From: Vreelandella subglaciescola | Lineage (GTDB): Bacteria > Pseudomonadota > Gammaproteobacteria > Pseudomonadales > Halomonadaceae | DNA length: 64,000 nucleotides | Assembly (NCBI RefSeq): GCF_900142895.1 | Contig: NZ_LT670847.1 | Coordinates: 1,674,001 to 1,738,000 of the forward strand | Direction of reading: 5' to 3' | Translations under genes and position numbers: made by a program | Notes under the pieces: model-generated | What the model was told of the DNA's origin: nothing | Databases searched by the model: none | Seen by the model: the letters and a program-made list of their open reading frames with translations, nothing else | Part shown: positions 1 to 8,761 of the stretch, one piece after another | How positions within the stretch are numbered: position 1 is the first letter of the stretch | Layout: every line of letters begins with the position of its first letter

Positions 1-262
1 CAGCGCGAGACGGTTGAAAAAGCCCTTGGAATGCCCTGGAAAACTTGCCCAGGTCGTGAATTCCCAGCCAGAAAACCAACAGCTTGCGCAATGCGTCTGG
101 CTCAAGCCCGAGCCGGGCAGCCAGCTGCTGGGTCAACCTTTTTTCCGGTGCCAGCAAATGCCAGCCCACGGCGGCTACGTCCAGGCTGTGATAAGGCAGT
201 AAGTGGCATTCCGCATTGCCGTCGTCAGAGGCGGCTTTTCCCCAATAAGAAAAATACGACAT
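1..262 (-). CDS. cas3: CRISPR-associated helicase/nuclease Cas3, type I-E, N-terminal part (runs off the left edge)
   Basis: The minus strand encodes 87 residues from an ATG at 262 and continues beyond the window. Cas3 is the HD nuclease plus SF2 helicase that degrades DNA marked by Cascade. The visible part is the start of the HD domain: YWGKA at residues 6-10, CHLLPYHSLDVAAV at 19-32 with the metal-binding His25, and IHDLGKF at 68-74 with the His69-Asp70 pair. The order and spacing match Escherichia coli Cas3 as I remember it, which favours type I-E. Helicase motifs and the other cas genes must lie to the left. Whether the gene is intact cannot be seen. Confidence 0.87.
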   Translation of the reverse strand, partial: MSYFSYWGKAASDDGNAECHLLPYHSLDVAAVGWHLLAPEKRLTQQLAARLGLEPDALRKLLVFWLGIHDLGKFSRAFQGLFQPSRA

Positions 263-416
263 CGTTGCTTCCTTGCTCCGTGTACATTTTCCCTATCTAA
301 GCATTTCTACCTACACCCGACCATTGACTCGCATCATCTTTCGCCGTGACTTCTCTGTGAAGCAAACCTCTCGCAACGCGCTGAAAAAATCGTCTCGGCA
401 ATTCCCTCGACACGTT

Positions 417-433
417 TTGTTATGTTATAACAA
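417..433. promoter_or_regulatory. Candidate Zur operator
   Basis: TTGTTAT-GTT-ATAACAA is an inverted repeat (7-3-7) containing the shorter palindrome TGTTATAACA at 423-432. AT-rich dyads with GTTATA/TATAAC arms are typical of Zur sites in gammaproteobacteria. It lies 50 bases upstream of the small His-rich gene and the znuCBA genes. The rest of the 263-482 gap between cas3 and this operon shows no gene. No clear -35/-10 pair was identified. Confidence 0.7.
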
Positions 434-482
434 CGCTTCTTTTTCATGCCGATTGCATCAGCACCACCGCTGGGGAAACACC

Positions 483-665
483 ATGCACGCACAACACCGT
501 AGCGCGGGAGCCCACGACGCTCACTCGCCCCCTCACCGGCACAATCGCGAGGGGCCGTGCCATTTTTCGTTGATGTCGCTGTCGGCAGTGCGGCGGTTGG
601 CGCTTTGCGCCTTGCCGTTGTTGGCGTTGTGGGGTCTGGTGGCGTGGGCCGCGGGGTGGTTGTGA
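483..665 (+). CDS. Small His-rich single-pass membrane protein, first gene of the znu operon
   Basis: This 60-residue protein has no function I can name. Its first 27 residues hold seven histidines (2, 5, 11, 14, 18, 20, 27) and a cysteine at 26. A basic stretch and one hydrophobic segment (about residues 30-60, Leu/Ala/Trp-rich) follow. Its stop codon overlaps the znuC start (TGATG), so the two are probably translationally coupled. The position just behind a Zur-like site and the metal-ligand-rich tail suggest a zinc-related role such as sensing, buffering or assisting the transporter. This is inference. The weak ribosome site (GGGG about seven bases before the ATG) keeps confidence moderate. 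Confidence 0.6.
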   Translation: MHAQHRSAGAHDAHSPPHRHNREGPCHFSLMSLSAVRRLALCALPLLALWGLVAWAAGWL

Positions 666-1375
666 TGGCTCAGGCGGCAAAACTCCGGCTACATAACCTG
701 CATTTGGCTCAGGCGCGGCGCAGCGTGCTGGAGGGGCTTGACGGTGCTTTTTCCAGCGGCGCAATTACCGCGCTGATCGGCGCTAACGGGGCGGGCAAAA
801 GCACGCTGGTACAGGCGCTGATGGGCGAGCTGCGACCGCTTTCCGGCAAGGTCGAATGCAGCGTTCCCAAGGCAAGGCGCGCCTGGTTGCCCCAGCAGCT
901 GGCGCTGGATTTATCGTTTCCCATGAGCGTGGAAGAGCTGGTGATGACCGGCAGCTGGCCAAGCCACGGCGCGCTTAAAGGCTACTGCGCGGCGCACTAC
1001 CGCCGCGGCCGCGAGATCATGACGCGGCTGGGGATTTCAGCGTTGGCGCATCGGCCGCTGGGCGAGCTTTCCGGCGGCCAGCGCCAGCGCGCCCTGATTG
1101 GCCGCACGCTGATGCAGGAAGCCGAACTTTTGCTGCTTGACGAGCCGTTTGCCAACGTCGATAGCGAGACGGTCGATATTTTGATTCCGATTATTCGCCA
1201 GATGGCCGACGACGGCGCCACGATTATCGTCGTGCTCCACGATATGGATCACCTCAAGCGCCTGGCCGATGCCGTCTTGCTGCTGCGCGATGGCCACGGC
1301 CACTGGCTGGCACCGAGCGAGGTGGCCGCGCCGTCGTATTTATCCACAGGAGGTCGCCATGCTGGATCTGCTTAA
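665..1375 (+). CDS. znuC: Zinc ABC transporter, ATP-binding protein ZnuC
   Basis: The 236-residue protein is the cytoplasmic ATPase of the high-affinity zinc importer ZnuABC. Visible motifs are Walker A GANGAGKST (39-47), signature LSGGQ (135-139), Walker B LLLLDE (155-160) and the H-loop His192. The ATG at 665 was chosen because it overlaps the upstream stop and gives the family length; a longer frame upstream is out of register with family members. Its end overlaps znuB by 17 bases. Expression is probably repressed by Zur under zinc-replete conditions through the upstream site. Confidence 0.94.
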   Translation: MAQAAKLRLHNLHLAQARRSVLEGLDGAFSSGAITALIGANGAGKSTLVQALMGELRPLSGKVECSVPKARRAWLPQQLALDLSFPMSVEELVMTGSWPSHGALKGYCAAHYRRGREIMTRLGISALAHRPLGELSGGQRQRALIGRTLMQEAELLLLDEPFANVDSETVDILIPIIRQMADDGATIIVVLHDMDHLKRLADAVLLLRDGHGHWLAPSEVAAPSYLSTGGRHAGSA

Positions 1376-2240
1376 CGCCTGGCTGATTGCGCCGTTCGAC
1401 TACGGCTTTATGCGCCGCGCCGTGGTCGGCGGGCTGGCGCTTTCGTTGGCCGCCCCGCCGCTGGGGGTATTTCTGGTGCTGCGCGGCATGAGCCTGATTG
1501 GCGACGCCATGGCGCACGCCATTTTACCCGGCGTGGCGCTGGGCTTTTTGGTGGCGGGGTTTTCGCTGCCGATGATGAGCCTGGGCGGCGTGTTGTTTGG
1601 CCTGGCCGTGGCGCTGCTGGCCGGCGCGGTGTCGAAAATGGGCGGCCAGCGCGAGGACGCGGCCATGGCGAGCTTCTTTATTATCTCGCTCGCCGCCGGG
1701 GTGATGTTGATTTCGCTGGGCGGCAGCAGCGTCGATCTCACCCACGTGCTGTTCGGCTCGGTGCTGGCGATCAATTCAACGGCGCTGGTGCTGATTGCAA
1801 CGATCAGCAGCGCGATTGTGATCACGCTGGCGGTGATTTTTCGCGCGCTGGTGGTGGAATGCCTCGACCCGCTGTTTTTGCGCGGCCAGAGCCGGCGCAG
1901 CGGCTGGGTGCACAGCGTGTTTCTGGGGCTTCTGGTGCTGAACCTGACCGCCGGCTTTCAAACGCTGGGCACGCTGATGGCGGTGGGCCTGATGATGCTG
2001 CCGGCCACGTCGGCACGCTTCTGGAGCAAGCGGCTGGAGGGGCTGATGGGGATCGCCGTAGTCCTGGCAATGCTGTCGAGCACCGGCGGGCTATTGCTCT
2101 CGTTCCATCTGGACTTGCCGTCCGGCCCGAGCATTATCCTGCTCGCCGGGGCGGGGTATTTTTTCTCGGCGCTGTTTGGCCGCTACCACAGCCTGGCCGC
2201 CCGCTGGCGGCGCAAGGCCACACCGCTGGTGCACGATTAA
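1359..2240 (+). CDS. znuB: Zinc ABC transporter, permease ZnuB
   Basis: The 293-residue protein belongs to the ABC-3 family of metal permeases and forms the inner-membrane channel of ZnuABC. It is strongly hydrophobic, with about seven to eight predicted membrane segments, and carries the RGMSLIGDAMAHAILPG region typical of metal-type permeases near residues 30-46. The start at 1359 is preceded by AGGAGG and lies inside the 3' end of znuC, which points to coupled translation. Confidence 0.93.
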   Translation: MLDLLNAWLIAPFDYGFMRRAVVGGLALSLAAPPLGVFLVLRGMSLIGDAMAHAILPGVALGFLVAGFSLPMMSLGGVLFGLAVALLAGAVSKMGGQREDAAMASFFIISLAAGVMLISLGGSSVDLTHVLFGSVLAINSTALVLIATISSAIVITLAVIFRALVVECLDPLFLRGQSRRSGWVHSVFLGLLVLNLTAGFQTLGTLMAVGLMMLPATSARFWSKRLEGLMGIAVVLAMLSSTGGLLLSFHLDLPSGPSIILLAGAGYFFSALFGRYHSLAARWRRKATPLVHD

Positions 2241-2256
2241 TCCAAGGAGCTTTTTT

Positions 2257-3222
2257 ATGCGTTTATCTTCCGTTTTGCGCTGGGCAACCGGTACCGCTTT
2301 TCTGCTGGCATTACCCGCCACTATCACCACTGCGATGGCCGCCGAGCGCCTTCAGGTCGTCACCAGCTTTTCCATTCTGGCCGATATGGTCGACAACGTC
2401 GGTGGCGAGCACGTCGAGGTGACGTCGCTGATCGGTGCGGATAGCGATGCCCACAGCTATTCACCCAGCCCGGGCGATGTGCGCACGCTGTCTCACGCCG
2501 GATTGGTGGTGTTCAACGGCCTGCGCTTTGAAGGCTGGATGGAGCGACTGCTTGATACCAGCGGCTATAAAGGCACGCTGGTGACCGCGACCGACGGCAT
2601 TACCCCGCTGATGAACGATGGCCACGATCATGATGCGCATCATGAGCATGATCACGAGGAGCACCACGGCCATGGACACGACGGTCACGATCAGGGCACG
2701 GCAGACCCCCACGCCTGGCAGGACATGACCCGCGCGCGCACTTACGTCACCAACATCCGCGACGGGCTGATCGCCGCCGACAGCGATCACGCCACCGACT
2801 ACCGCGCCAATGCCAAACACTATCTGGATGAGCTGGCCAGCGCCGATACCGAGATCCGCCAGCTGCTGAGCGACGTACCCGCGGATACCGCGGTGATTAC
2901 CGGCCACGACTCGTTTGGCTACTTTGCCGGTGCCTATGGCCTGCGCTTTCTGGCGCCCGAGGGGCTTGCCACCACGGCCGATCCCAGCGCCGCACGCATG
3001 GCCGAGCTTGTGGATGTCATCAAACAACAGCGTGTACAGGCCCTGTTTCACGAGAACATGACCAGCCCCGTGGCCGTTACCCAGCTGGCCGAAGAAACCG
3101 ACCTGTCCGTGGCCGGCACGCTGTACACCGGGGCTTTGGCACAAAAGGGCGAGGCATCCAGCTACATCGGCATGATGCGCCATAATGCCCGGGTACTCCA
3201 TGAGGCGCTGGCGGACGACTAA
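2257..3222 (+). CDS. znuA: Zinc ABC transporter, periplasmic zinc-binding protein ZnuA
   Basis: The 321-residue protein captures zinc in the periplasm and delivers it to ZnuB. It starts with a signal peptide (hydrophobic 8-28, cleavage near AMA-AE). Likely metal ligands are His66 (DAH), His152 (DPH) and His218 (TGHDSF). A His/Asp-rich charged loop at about 122-144 is the hallmark of zinc-specific rather than manganese-specific members. AAGGAG precedes the ATG at 2257, 16 bases after znuB. It closes the operon, and no clear terminator follows before the convergent gene at 3241. Confidence 0.95.
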   Translation: MRLSSVLRWATGTAFLLALPATITTAMAAERLQVVTSFSILADMVDNVGGEHVEVTSLIGADSDAHSYSPSPGDVRTLSHAGLVVFNGLRFEGWMERLLDTSGYKGTLVTATDGITPLMNDGHDHDAHHEHDHEEHHGHGHDGHDQGTADPHAWQDMTRARTYVTNIRDGLIAADSDHATDYRANAKHYLDELASADTEIRQLLSDVPADTAVITGHDSFGYFAGAYGLRFLAPEGLATTADPSAARMAELVDVIKQQRVQALFHENMTSPVAVTQLAEETDLSVAGTLYTGALAQKGEASSYIGMMRHNARVLHEALADD

Positions 3223-3240
3223 GCGGCGGCGCACGCCGAT

Positions 3241-3612
3241 TCAGCCGGGATTGATCCCGCTGATAAACGGCGCCAGGGTGATCAGCGCGATCAATAGCAC
3301 CGCCACGATCACCAGCGTAACCTGCAGCGGATGTGCCAGAAACCGGCGCCATTGCGTCGGTTTCTCGCCGCGTTGAACCGCATCGGCATATTCCTGCCTG
3401 GCTTGTGCCAGGCGTTCGCGCTGGTAGTCGGCCAGCGCCGCCTTGGCCGCCTCCCGCTGGTGCTCGTTGCGCAGCCAGATGGCATCCACGCCCATGCGAA
3501 ACATGCCCGCTTGGGTCTCGTAAGTGTCGAAGCCGCGATCGTCCAACAGTTGGCGCACTTCCTGCGCTTCCTCGTCGGTGACATGGCGCAGGCGAAACAG
3601 CAGCAGCGCCAT
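3241..3612 (-). CDS. DUF6164 family membrane-anchored protein
   Basis: This 123-residue protein begins MALLLFRLRHV and has a DUF2007-like soluble part: a region around VRQLLDDRGFDTYET and AIWLRNEHQ, then a helical charged stretch (50-85). A single C-terminal membrane segment lies at about 97-118. Function is unknown. I recognise the family from Halomonas and Pseudomonas proteins. The ATG at 3612 follows the gloA stop by two bases, so it is probably co-transcribed and coupled with gloA; a longer upstream frame reads through gloA. Confidence 0.75.
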   Translation of the reverse strand: MALLLFRLRHVTDEEAQEVRQLLDDRGFDTYETQAGMFRMGVDAIWLRNEHQREAAKAALADYQRERLAQARQEYADAVQRGEKPTQWRRFLAHPLQVTLVIVAVLLIALITLAPFISGINPG

Positions 3613-3614
3613 GG

Positions 3615-4148
3615 TTAATCGCCCTTGCCGGCCATACGGTCGGCCTGCACCACCTCGATCCAATAGCCGTCGGGGTCCTTGATGAAGATGACGTCTTTCA
3701 TCTTGCCCTGATCGGCACGCTTGATGAAGGTGGCGTCGTGGGCGTCAAACCAGGCCTGCGCCGCCTCCAGATTGGGTACGCTGATGCAGATATGGCCAAA
3801 GCCCTGAGGTTCGGCGTTGCCGTCGTGGTAGGCAAAATCGGCATCGTCTTCGGTACCCCAGTTGTGGGTCAGCTCGAGAATGCCGGTCTGGCTGAACGTC
3901 CATGCGGTGCGCGCGGCCACGTCTTCGGGCACGGCGTGGCTCTCTTCGACGTGGGCGAGAAAATACAGCGAGAAGCTCATCTCGTCGAAATCCAGCCGGC
4001 GCATTACCTGCATGCCCAGCACCCGGGAATAAAACGCCAGCGCGCGAGCGGGATCCTTGATCCTCAGCATGGTGTGGTTGAAACGGAACCCTTGCGTTTC
4101 AACCGGCGTGGGGGCGATCCCGGGATGCGATTCTCCGTGAAACGACAT
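3615..4148 (-). CDS. gloA: Lactoylglutathione lyase (glyoxalase I)
   Basis: Glyoxalase I converts the hemithioacetal of methylglyoxal and glutathione to S-lactoylglutathione. The 177-residue protein is the longer, Zn-type form with a single VOC repeat pair. Candidate metal ligands are His25 (FNHTMLR), Glu92 (LELTHNWG), His119 (FGHICISV) and Glu165 (YWIEVVQ). The region around WGTE and the DPDGYWIE ending are typical. It is the first gene of a two-gene minus-strand unit with the DUF6164 gene and is divergent from thiM. Confidence 0.94.
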   Translation of the reverse strand: MSFHGESHPGIAPTPVETQGFRFNHTMLRIKDPARALAFYSRVLGMQVMRRLDFDEMSFSLYFLAHVEESHAVPEDVAARTAWTFSQTGILELTHNWGTEDDADFAYHDGNAEPQGFGHICISVPNLEAAQAWFDAHDATFIKRADQGKMKDVIFIKDPDGYWIEVVQADRMAGKGD

Positions 4149-4230
4149 GCACTCTCTCCTTTACCGTTACCTGTATATTAGGCTACACGCCTCACTTTAC
4201 CTTAACAGCCGCACCGACGGGAGGACTGGC

Positions 4231-5049
4231 ATGACCTTATCCACACCCGGGCGCCACCTTGATGCCCTGCAACAGCGTACGCCGCTGGTCCACTGCATCA
4301 CCAACTTTGTCGCCATGAACTCAAGCGCCAACATACTGCTGGCCGTTGGCGCCTCGCCGGCGATGCTTCACGCCCGCGAAGAAGTCAGCGAATTTGTGCC
4401 GCTGGCCGGCGCACTGTCGATCAACATCGGCACCGTTAGTCCCGATTTCGCCGAAGCGATGCTTGACGCCACGCGCGCCGCCCACCAGACCGCCACGCCC
4501 TGGGTACTCGACCCCGTGGCCGTGGGCGCAACCCGCTACCGCCAGCGTCTGTGCGCCGAGCTGCTCGAACACGCGCCCAGCCTGATTCGCGGCAATGCAT
4601 CAGAGATTTTATGCCTGAATGGCATCGCCAACCCGGGCCGCGGGGTAGACAGCACCGCCAGCCCCGACCAAGCCCGCGACGCCGCCGTTGAGCTGGCCCG
4701 CCGCCAAAACTGCCTGGTGGGCGTCAGCGGTGAGGTTGATCTGATCACTGACGGCGAGCGCATCGTGCACATCAGCGGCGGGCACGCGCTGATGCCACGT
4801 ATTACCACCCTGGGCTGCGGGTTAAGCGCCACCGCCGCGGCATTTCTGGCCGTCGCCGACGACTCCCCTTCAGGCCGGCTTACCGCAACGACCGCGGCCT
4901 TTGGCTGCTTTTCGCTGGCCGGCGAGCGCGCCGGTGCCCAGGCCGCAGGCCCCGGCAGTTTTACCGCGCCGTTCCTTGATGCGCTTTATCAACTTACCCC
5001 ACACGACCTTGATACCCACCTCGTTATGGAGACCCGCAATGCACTTTGA
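4231..5049 (+). CDS. thiM: Hydroxyethylthiazole kinase ThiM
   Basis: ThiM phosphorylates 4-methyl-5-(2-hydroxyethyl)thiazole, a thiamine salvage step. The 272-residue protein has the substrate loop with TNFVAMN (24-30), GNASEI (121-126) and the ATP/anion-hole motif TLGCGLSA (193-200) with Cys196, all characteristic of the ribokinase-like ThiK family. A GGGAGG ribosome site precedes the ATG at 4231. It overlaps thiE by 11 bases, forming a salvage pair. The 82-base gap upstream is too short for a TPP riboswitch and shows no thi-box. Confidence 0.94.
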   Translation: MTLSTPGRHLDALQQRTPLVHCITNFVAMNSSANILLAVGASPAMLHAREEVSEFVPLAGALSINIGTVSPDFAEAMLDATRAAHQTATPWVLDPVAVGATRYRQRLCAELLEHAPSLIRGNASEILCLNGIANPGRGVDSTASPDQARDAAVELARRQNCLVGVSGEVDLITDGERIVHISGGHALMPRITTLGCGLSATAAAFLAVADDSPSGRLTATTAAFGCFSLAGERAGAQAAGPGSFTAPFLDALYQLTPHDLDTHLVMETRNAL

Positions 5050-5695
5050 TTTATCCGTTTATTTGGTGACCGATGCCACGCTATGCGGCGACGCCGGCGT
5101 TGAGCATACCGTGGAAGAGGCCGTGGCCGGCGGTGTCACGATTATCCAGCTGCGCGACAAGCATGCCTCGGACGAGGCCATGATCGAGCAGGCTCGGCGG
5201 CTGAAAAACGCGCTGGAGGACTACGCTGAACTCACCGGCCGCTATGTGCCGCTGATCATCAACGACCGACTGAACGTGGCGCTGGAAAGCGGCGCCGACG
5301 GCCTGCACGTGGGCCAGAGCGATACCGCCGCACAGGATGCGCGGGACGCCATGGGCGAAGACGCGATTATCGGGCTGTCGATCAACAATGCCGAGCAGCT
5401 CGCCGCCGCGCCGGTCGCGTTACTCGATTACGTCGGGCTGGGGCCGGTGTTTGCCACCCAAAGCAAGCAGGATCACGCAGCACCCATTGGTTTTGACGGG
5501 CTGGCCGCGCTGGCAGCTGCCTGCCCGCTGCCCGGCGTGGCAATTGGCGGGGTAAAAGTCGAACACGTTGAGGCGGTCAAACAAAGCGGCGCCCACGGCA
5601 TGGCGGTGGTCTCGGCCATTTGCGGCCAGCCCTCGCCACATGACGCCGCCAAAGCGCTAGCGCAAAAGTGGCAGGCGGCGCCGACAAAAGCCTGA
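5039..5695 (+). CDS. thiE: Thiamine-phosphate synthase ThiE
   Basis: ThiE joins the thiazole phosphate made by ThiM to HMP pyrophosphate, giving thiamine monophosphate. The 218-residue TIM-barrel shows IQLRDK (36-41), INDR (74-77) and GLHVGQSD (88-95), all standard substrate-binding motifs, plus a late GVAIGGV glycine-rich phosphate loop. The ATG at 5039 lies inside the 3' end of thiM, so the two are translationally coupled. No HMP kinase gene is adjacent; thiD must be elsewhere. Confidence 0.94.
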   Translation: MHFDLSVYLVTDATLCGDAGVEHTVEEAVAGGVTIIQLRDKHASDEAMIEQARRLKNALEDYAELTGRYVPLIINDRLNVALESGADGLHVGQSDTAAQDARDAMGEDAIIGLSINNAEQLAAAPVALLDYVGLGPVFATQSKQDHAAPIGFDGLAALAAACPLPGVAIGGVKVEHVEAVKQSGAHGMAVVSAICGQPSPHDAAKALAQKWQAAPTKA

Positions 5696-5749
5696 GGATT
5701 TGCTGAAACGCCAGGCACCGGGGCGGCGACTGCCTTGTCAGCCCTCGCG

Positions 5750-7060
5750 CTACAGGCTGGCGTTGACCACCATGCAGTCCATGCCTTCGGCCTTCAGCCG
5801 CTGACAGGCCTGACGTGCCTGAGTCTCACCCAGCGCTACCAGCCGCGCACGAAACACCCGCTGAGGGCCGTCCAGCGCGTCCACCGATATCTCGCCACCG
5901 ACGCTGCGGGGCAACTGATTGGCGGCCTGATGGGCCAGTCGCCGAGCGTTTGCCTGCTCGCTGAACGCGCCTACCTGAATGCCCCAGCCGCCGGTGGCAT
6001 CACCCATCGCCGGCGTATTGCGCGCGGCCAGCTGCTTGAGCGGCTCGGGCTCGGGTGCCGGTGCGGCGGCTTCCACGGTATTCACCGCGGCGAGCATCGG
6101 CTGTGTCGAACGCGGCGCTGGCTGCACCGGCTCGCGTACCGGAGCGACAGGACCAAACTCCATGAACTCGCGTGAAAACCGCGTATCAGCAAGCCAGGTG
6201 GCCCGATCACGCAGCGAGGCGCGGGCAAAGCTGCGGTCAAGCAGATCGGTCATGTGGGTGTCGCGGGAGCCGGAAGAAAAGCCGCCCATCACCACGCCCA
6301 CCATGCGCCGGCCGTCATGCACGGCCGTGGTCGCCACGTTAAAGCCCGAGGCACGAATAAACCCGGTTTTGAGCCCGTCGGCACCAGGATAGTTTTTCAC
6401 CAGGCGGTTATGGCTGGTATGGGTCGTGCCCCGGTAGGAAAACGTCTGCAAACCAAAGTAGTGATAGTACTGGGGAAAGTCCTGCATGACGCGTACGGCA
6501 AGCGTCAGCAGGTCGCGGGCGCTGGTGGCCTGCCGGTCATCGGGCAGCCCCGACGCATTGCGAAAGGTGGTATCGCTCATGCCAAGCTCCCGGGCCTTTT
6601 GCGTCATCCGCCGAGCAAACTGGGTCTCGCTTTCGCCCAGCGCTTCGGCCAGCACCACCGCGACGTCGTTGGCAGATTTTACCGTTAGTGCTCGAATAGC
6701 CTTGTCCACGCTGATACTGCTGCCCTTGGCCAGCCACAGCTTCGAGGCCGGCATCGCCGCCGCCGCGCCGGAAACCCCCAGCGGCTGGTCAAGCGTCAGC
6801 TCGTTGTCCACCAGCGCTTCAAACGTCAGATACAGCGTCATCATCTTGGTCAATGAGGCCGGATAACGGCGGGCGTCGGCGTTTTCCGCATAGAGCACTT
6901 CGCCGTTATCCATATCCACCACAATGCCCGCGTAGCGCGGGTTAGCGGCCTGGGCACTGCTGCCGATCAGCAGCGCGGCCAATAGCAAAACAACGGCCAG
7001 CGCCCATCGTTCAAGAGGTTTGCGGCGGGTCGGCGTGACAGTCATTGGCGCGTGTGGCAT
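5750..7060 (-). CDS. Serine-type D-Ala-D-Ala carboxypeptidase (PBP5/6-like) with C-terminal SPOR domain
   Basis: The enzyme trims the terminal D-alanine from peptidoglycan stem peptides in the periplasm. The 436-residue protein has an N-terminal hydrophobic signal (19-38, ending SAQA-AN), the catalytic SLTK (69-72), SAN (129-131) and KTG (231-233), then a Pro/Ala/Glu linker (about 303-350) and a SPOR domain (about 358-434) that would bind denuded septal glycan. The PBP5 C-terminal amphipathic anchor is replaced by SPOR. The ATG at 7060 follows GGGGGA; an in-frame upstream start lacks a ribosome site and would bury the signal. The ATG at 7045 is an alternative. Confidence 0.88.
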   Translation of the reverse strand: MPHAPMTVTPTRRKPLERWALAVVLLLAALLIGSSAQAANPRYAGIVVDMDNGEVLYAENADARRYPASLTKMMTLYLTFEALVDNELTLDQPLGVSGAAAAMPASKLWLAKGSSISVDKAIRALTVKSANDVAVVLAEALGESETQFARRMTQKARELGMSDTTFRNASGLPDDRQATSARDLLTLAVRVMQDFPQYYHYFGLQTFSYRGTTHTSHNRLVKNYPGADGLKTGFIRASGFNVATTAVHDGRRMVGVVMGGFSSGSRDTHMTDLLDRSFARASLRDRATWLADTRFSREFMEFGPVAPVREPVQPAPRSTQPMLAAVNTVEAAAPAPEPEPLKQLAARNTPAMGDATGGWGIQVGAFSEQANARRLAHQAANQLPRSVGGEISVDALDGPQRVFRARLVALGETQARQACQRLKAEGMDCMVVNASL

Positions 7061-7141
7061 GGTCAGTCCCCCAGGGTAGGCGCGGGCGGCACGATAAATC
7101 GATAAGTACGGTATCAATCTTAGAGATACCGTATCTAAACG

Positions 7142-7204
7142 CAAAAAAACCGGCCGAACAATCCATTATGGTTAATCCATCATGGAAGGTTCGGACCGGT
7201 TTTC
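7142..7204 (-). terminator. Rho-independent terminator of the alpha operon
   Basis: Read on the minus strand after rplQ, AAACCGG-T-CCGAAC pairs with GTTCGG-C-CGGTTT across a loop of about 29 bases and is followed by a T-run. It ends the very long ribosomal block. Because the stem has A/T flanks on both sides, it may also act on transcription from the other direction. Confidence 0.75.
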
Positions 7205-7230
7205 GCTTGCGGCGAGGCAAACGCAGCGTA

Positions 7231-7614
7231 TTACTCTTCTGCGGCTGCTTCCACCACGGGGCGGTCAACAAGCTCGACGTACGCCATGGGCGCGTTGTCG
7301 CCGGTGCGGAAACCGCACTTGAGAATACGGACGTAACCGCCCGGACGCTCGGCGTAACGCGGACCCAGCTCGTTGAACAGTTTGCCCACGGTTTCTTGCG
7401 AACGTGTGCGGGCAAATGCCAGACGGCGGTTGGCGACGCTGTCCTGCTTGGACAAAGTGATCAGCGGCTCGATAACGCGACGCAGCTCTTTGGCCTTGGG
7501 CAGGGTTGTCTTGATCATTTCATGCTCGACCAGCGAGGCTGACATGTTCTTGAACATGGCCTTGCGGTGCGTGCTATTGCGGTTTAATTGACGACCACTC
7601 TTACGATGACGCAT
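7231..7614 (-). CDS. rplQ: 50S ribosomal protein L17
   Basis: L17 (127 residues) is a late alpha-operon protein of the large subunit near the peptide exit tunnel. The [12 protein letters not shown] start, [10 protein letters not shown] and the RVIEPLITL region are characteristic, and the length equals the E. coli protein. It is last in the operon, 39 bases after rpoA, and is followed by the terminator at 7142-7204. The Ala/Glu-rich tail is variable in the family. Confidence 0.97.
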   Translation of the reverse strand: MRHRKSGRQLNRNSTHRKAMFKNMSASLVEHEMIKTTLPKAKELRRVIEPLITLSKQDSVANRRLAFARTRSQETVGKLFNELGPRYAERPGGYVRILKCGFRTGDNAPMAYVELVDRPVVEAAAEE

Positions 7615-7653
7615 GGTTGTAATTCCTTACCAAACTGGGACTTGAGGCGACGC

Positions 7654-8649
7654 TCACGCGGAGGTCTTGTCGTCCTTCAGGCTAGCGGGCGGCCAGTTTT
7701 CCAGCCGCATGCCCAGCGACAAGCCGCGCGCTGCTAGAACATCCTTGATTTCATTCAAGGACTTTTTGCCGAGATTAGGTGTTTTCAACAGCTCCACTTC
7801 AGTGCGCTGAATCAGATCACCGATGTAGTAGATGTTTTCGGCTTTCAAGCAGTTCGCGCTGCGGACGGTCAGCTCAAGATCGTCTACGGGGCGCAGAAGG
7901 GTCGGATCAACGTGATCCTCTTCTTCCTCGACTTCCTGCTCTTTGTCGGCTTTCAGATCGACGAAGGCGGCCAGCTGCTCTTGCAGGATGGTCGCACTGC
8001 GGCGGATAGCCTCTTCCGGATCCAATGTGCCATCGGTTTCCAGATCGATAATCAGCTTATCGAGGTCGGTACGCTGCTCGACACGAGCGGCTTCGACGGC
8101 ATAGGAAACACGACGCACGGGGCTGAAAGTGGCATCCAGCTGCAGGCGGCCAATGGCACGGGTCTCTTCATCAGAGTCGCGCACGTCGGCCGGCTCGTAG
8201 CCACGCCCCAGCGCCACCTTGAGCTGAATGTTCAGCTCGGCACCTTCGTTAACGTGTGCGATGACGTGTTCCGGATTGACGATATCGACGCTATGATCAA
8301 GCGCAATATCGCCAGCGGTAACGACGGCCGGGCCCTGCTTGTTCAGCGAGAGCACCGCCTCGTCCCGGCTGTGCATCTTGATCGCAACATCTTTCAAGTT
8401 CAGGAGGATTTCAATGACATCTTCCTGCACCCCTTCAAGCGCACTGTATTCGTGCTCGACGCCTTTGATCTCGGCTTCCACCACGGCAGCACCGGGCATG
8501 GACGAGAGCAGAATGCGACGCAGTGCATTCCCCAGGGTGTGGCCAAAGCCGCGCTCAAACGGTTCGAGCACGATCTTGGCGTGATGTGCGCTGATTTCTT
8601 CGACCTTGATATCGCGAGGACGGAGAAACTCTGTCACTGAACGCTGCAT
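7654..8649 (-). CDS. rpoA: DNA-directed RNA polymerase alpha subunit
   Basis: RpoA (331 residues) nucleates core assembly and binds UP elements and activators. The N-terminal assembly domain contains [15 protein letters not shown]. An acidic linker (around [10 protein letters not shown]) joins the C-terminal DNA-binding domain, which has [14 protein letters not shown] and [12 protein letters not shown]. The ATG at 8649 gives the classic [11 protein letters not shown] beginning with an AAAGGTG ribosome site; an upstream in-frame start would add eleven atypical residues. It lies between rpsD and rplQ as in other gammaproteobacteria. Confidence 0.97.
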   Translation of the reverse strand: MQRSVTEFLRPRDIKVEEISAHHAKIVLEPFERGFGHTLGNALRRILLSSMPGAAVVEAEIKGVEHEYSALEGVQEDVIEILLNLKDVAIKMHSRDEAVLSLNKQGPAVVTAGDIALDHSVDIVNPEHVIAHVNEGAELNIQLKVALGRGYEPADVRDSDEETRAIGRLQLDATFSPVRRVSYAVEAARVEQRTDLDKLIIDLETDGTLDPEEAIRRSATILQEQLAAFVDLKADKEQEVEEEEDHVDPTLLRPVDDLELTVRSANCLKAENIYYIGDLIQRTEVELLKTPNLGKKSLNEIKDVLAARGLSLGMRLENWPPASLKDDKTSA

Positions 8650-8761
8650 AAGAACACCTTTCAGGCTGCCAAACGGATACATGGTACTCGATTCGCCCGG
8701 GCAGTGCGCACATGGCGACGGCCCAGGCGAAAGAAGCTGACTATTAACGGATTAACAGTGC

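Noticed and set aside
407..431. A sigma-70 promoter overlapping the Zur-like site
   Set aside because: TCGACA and TATAAC are only 13 bases apart, too close for a functional pair.
4149..4230. Possible TPP riboswitch ahead of thiM
   Set aside because: The gap is only 82 bases and lacks the thi-box motifs, so there is not enough room for the aptamer.
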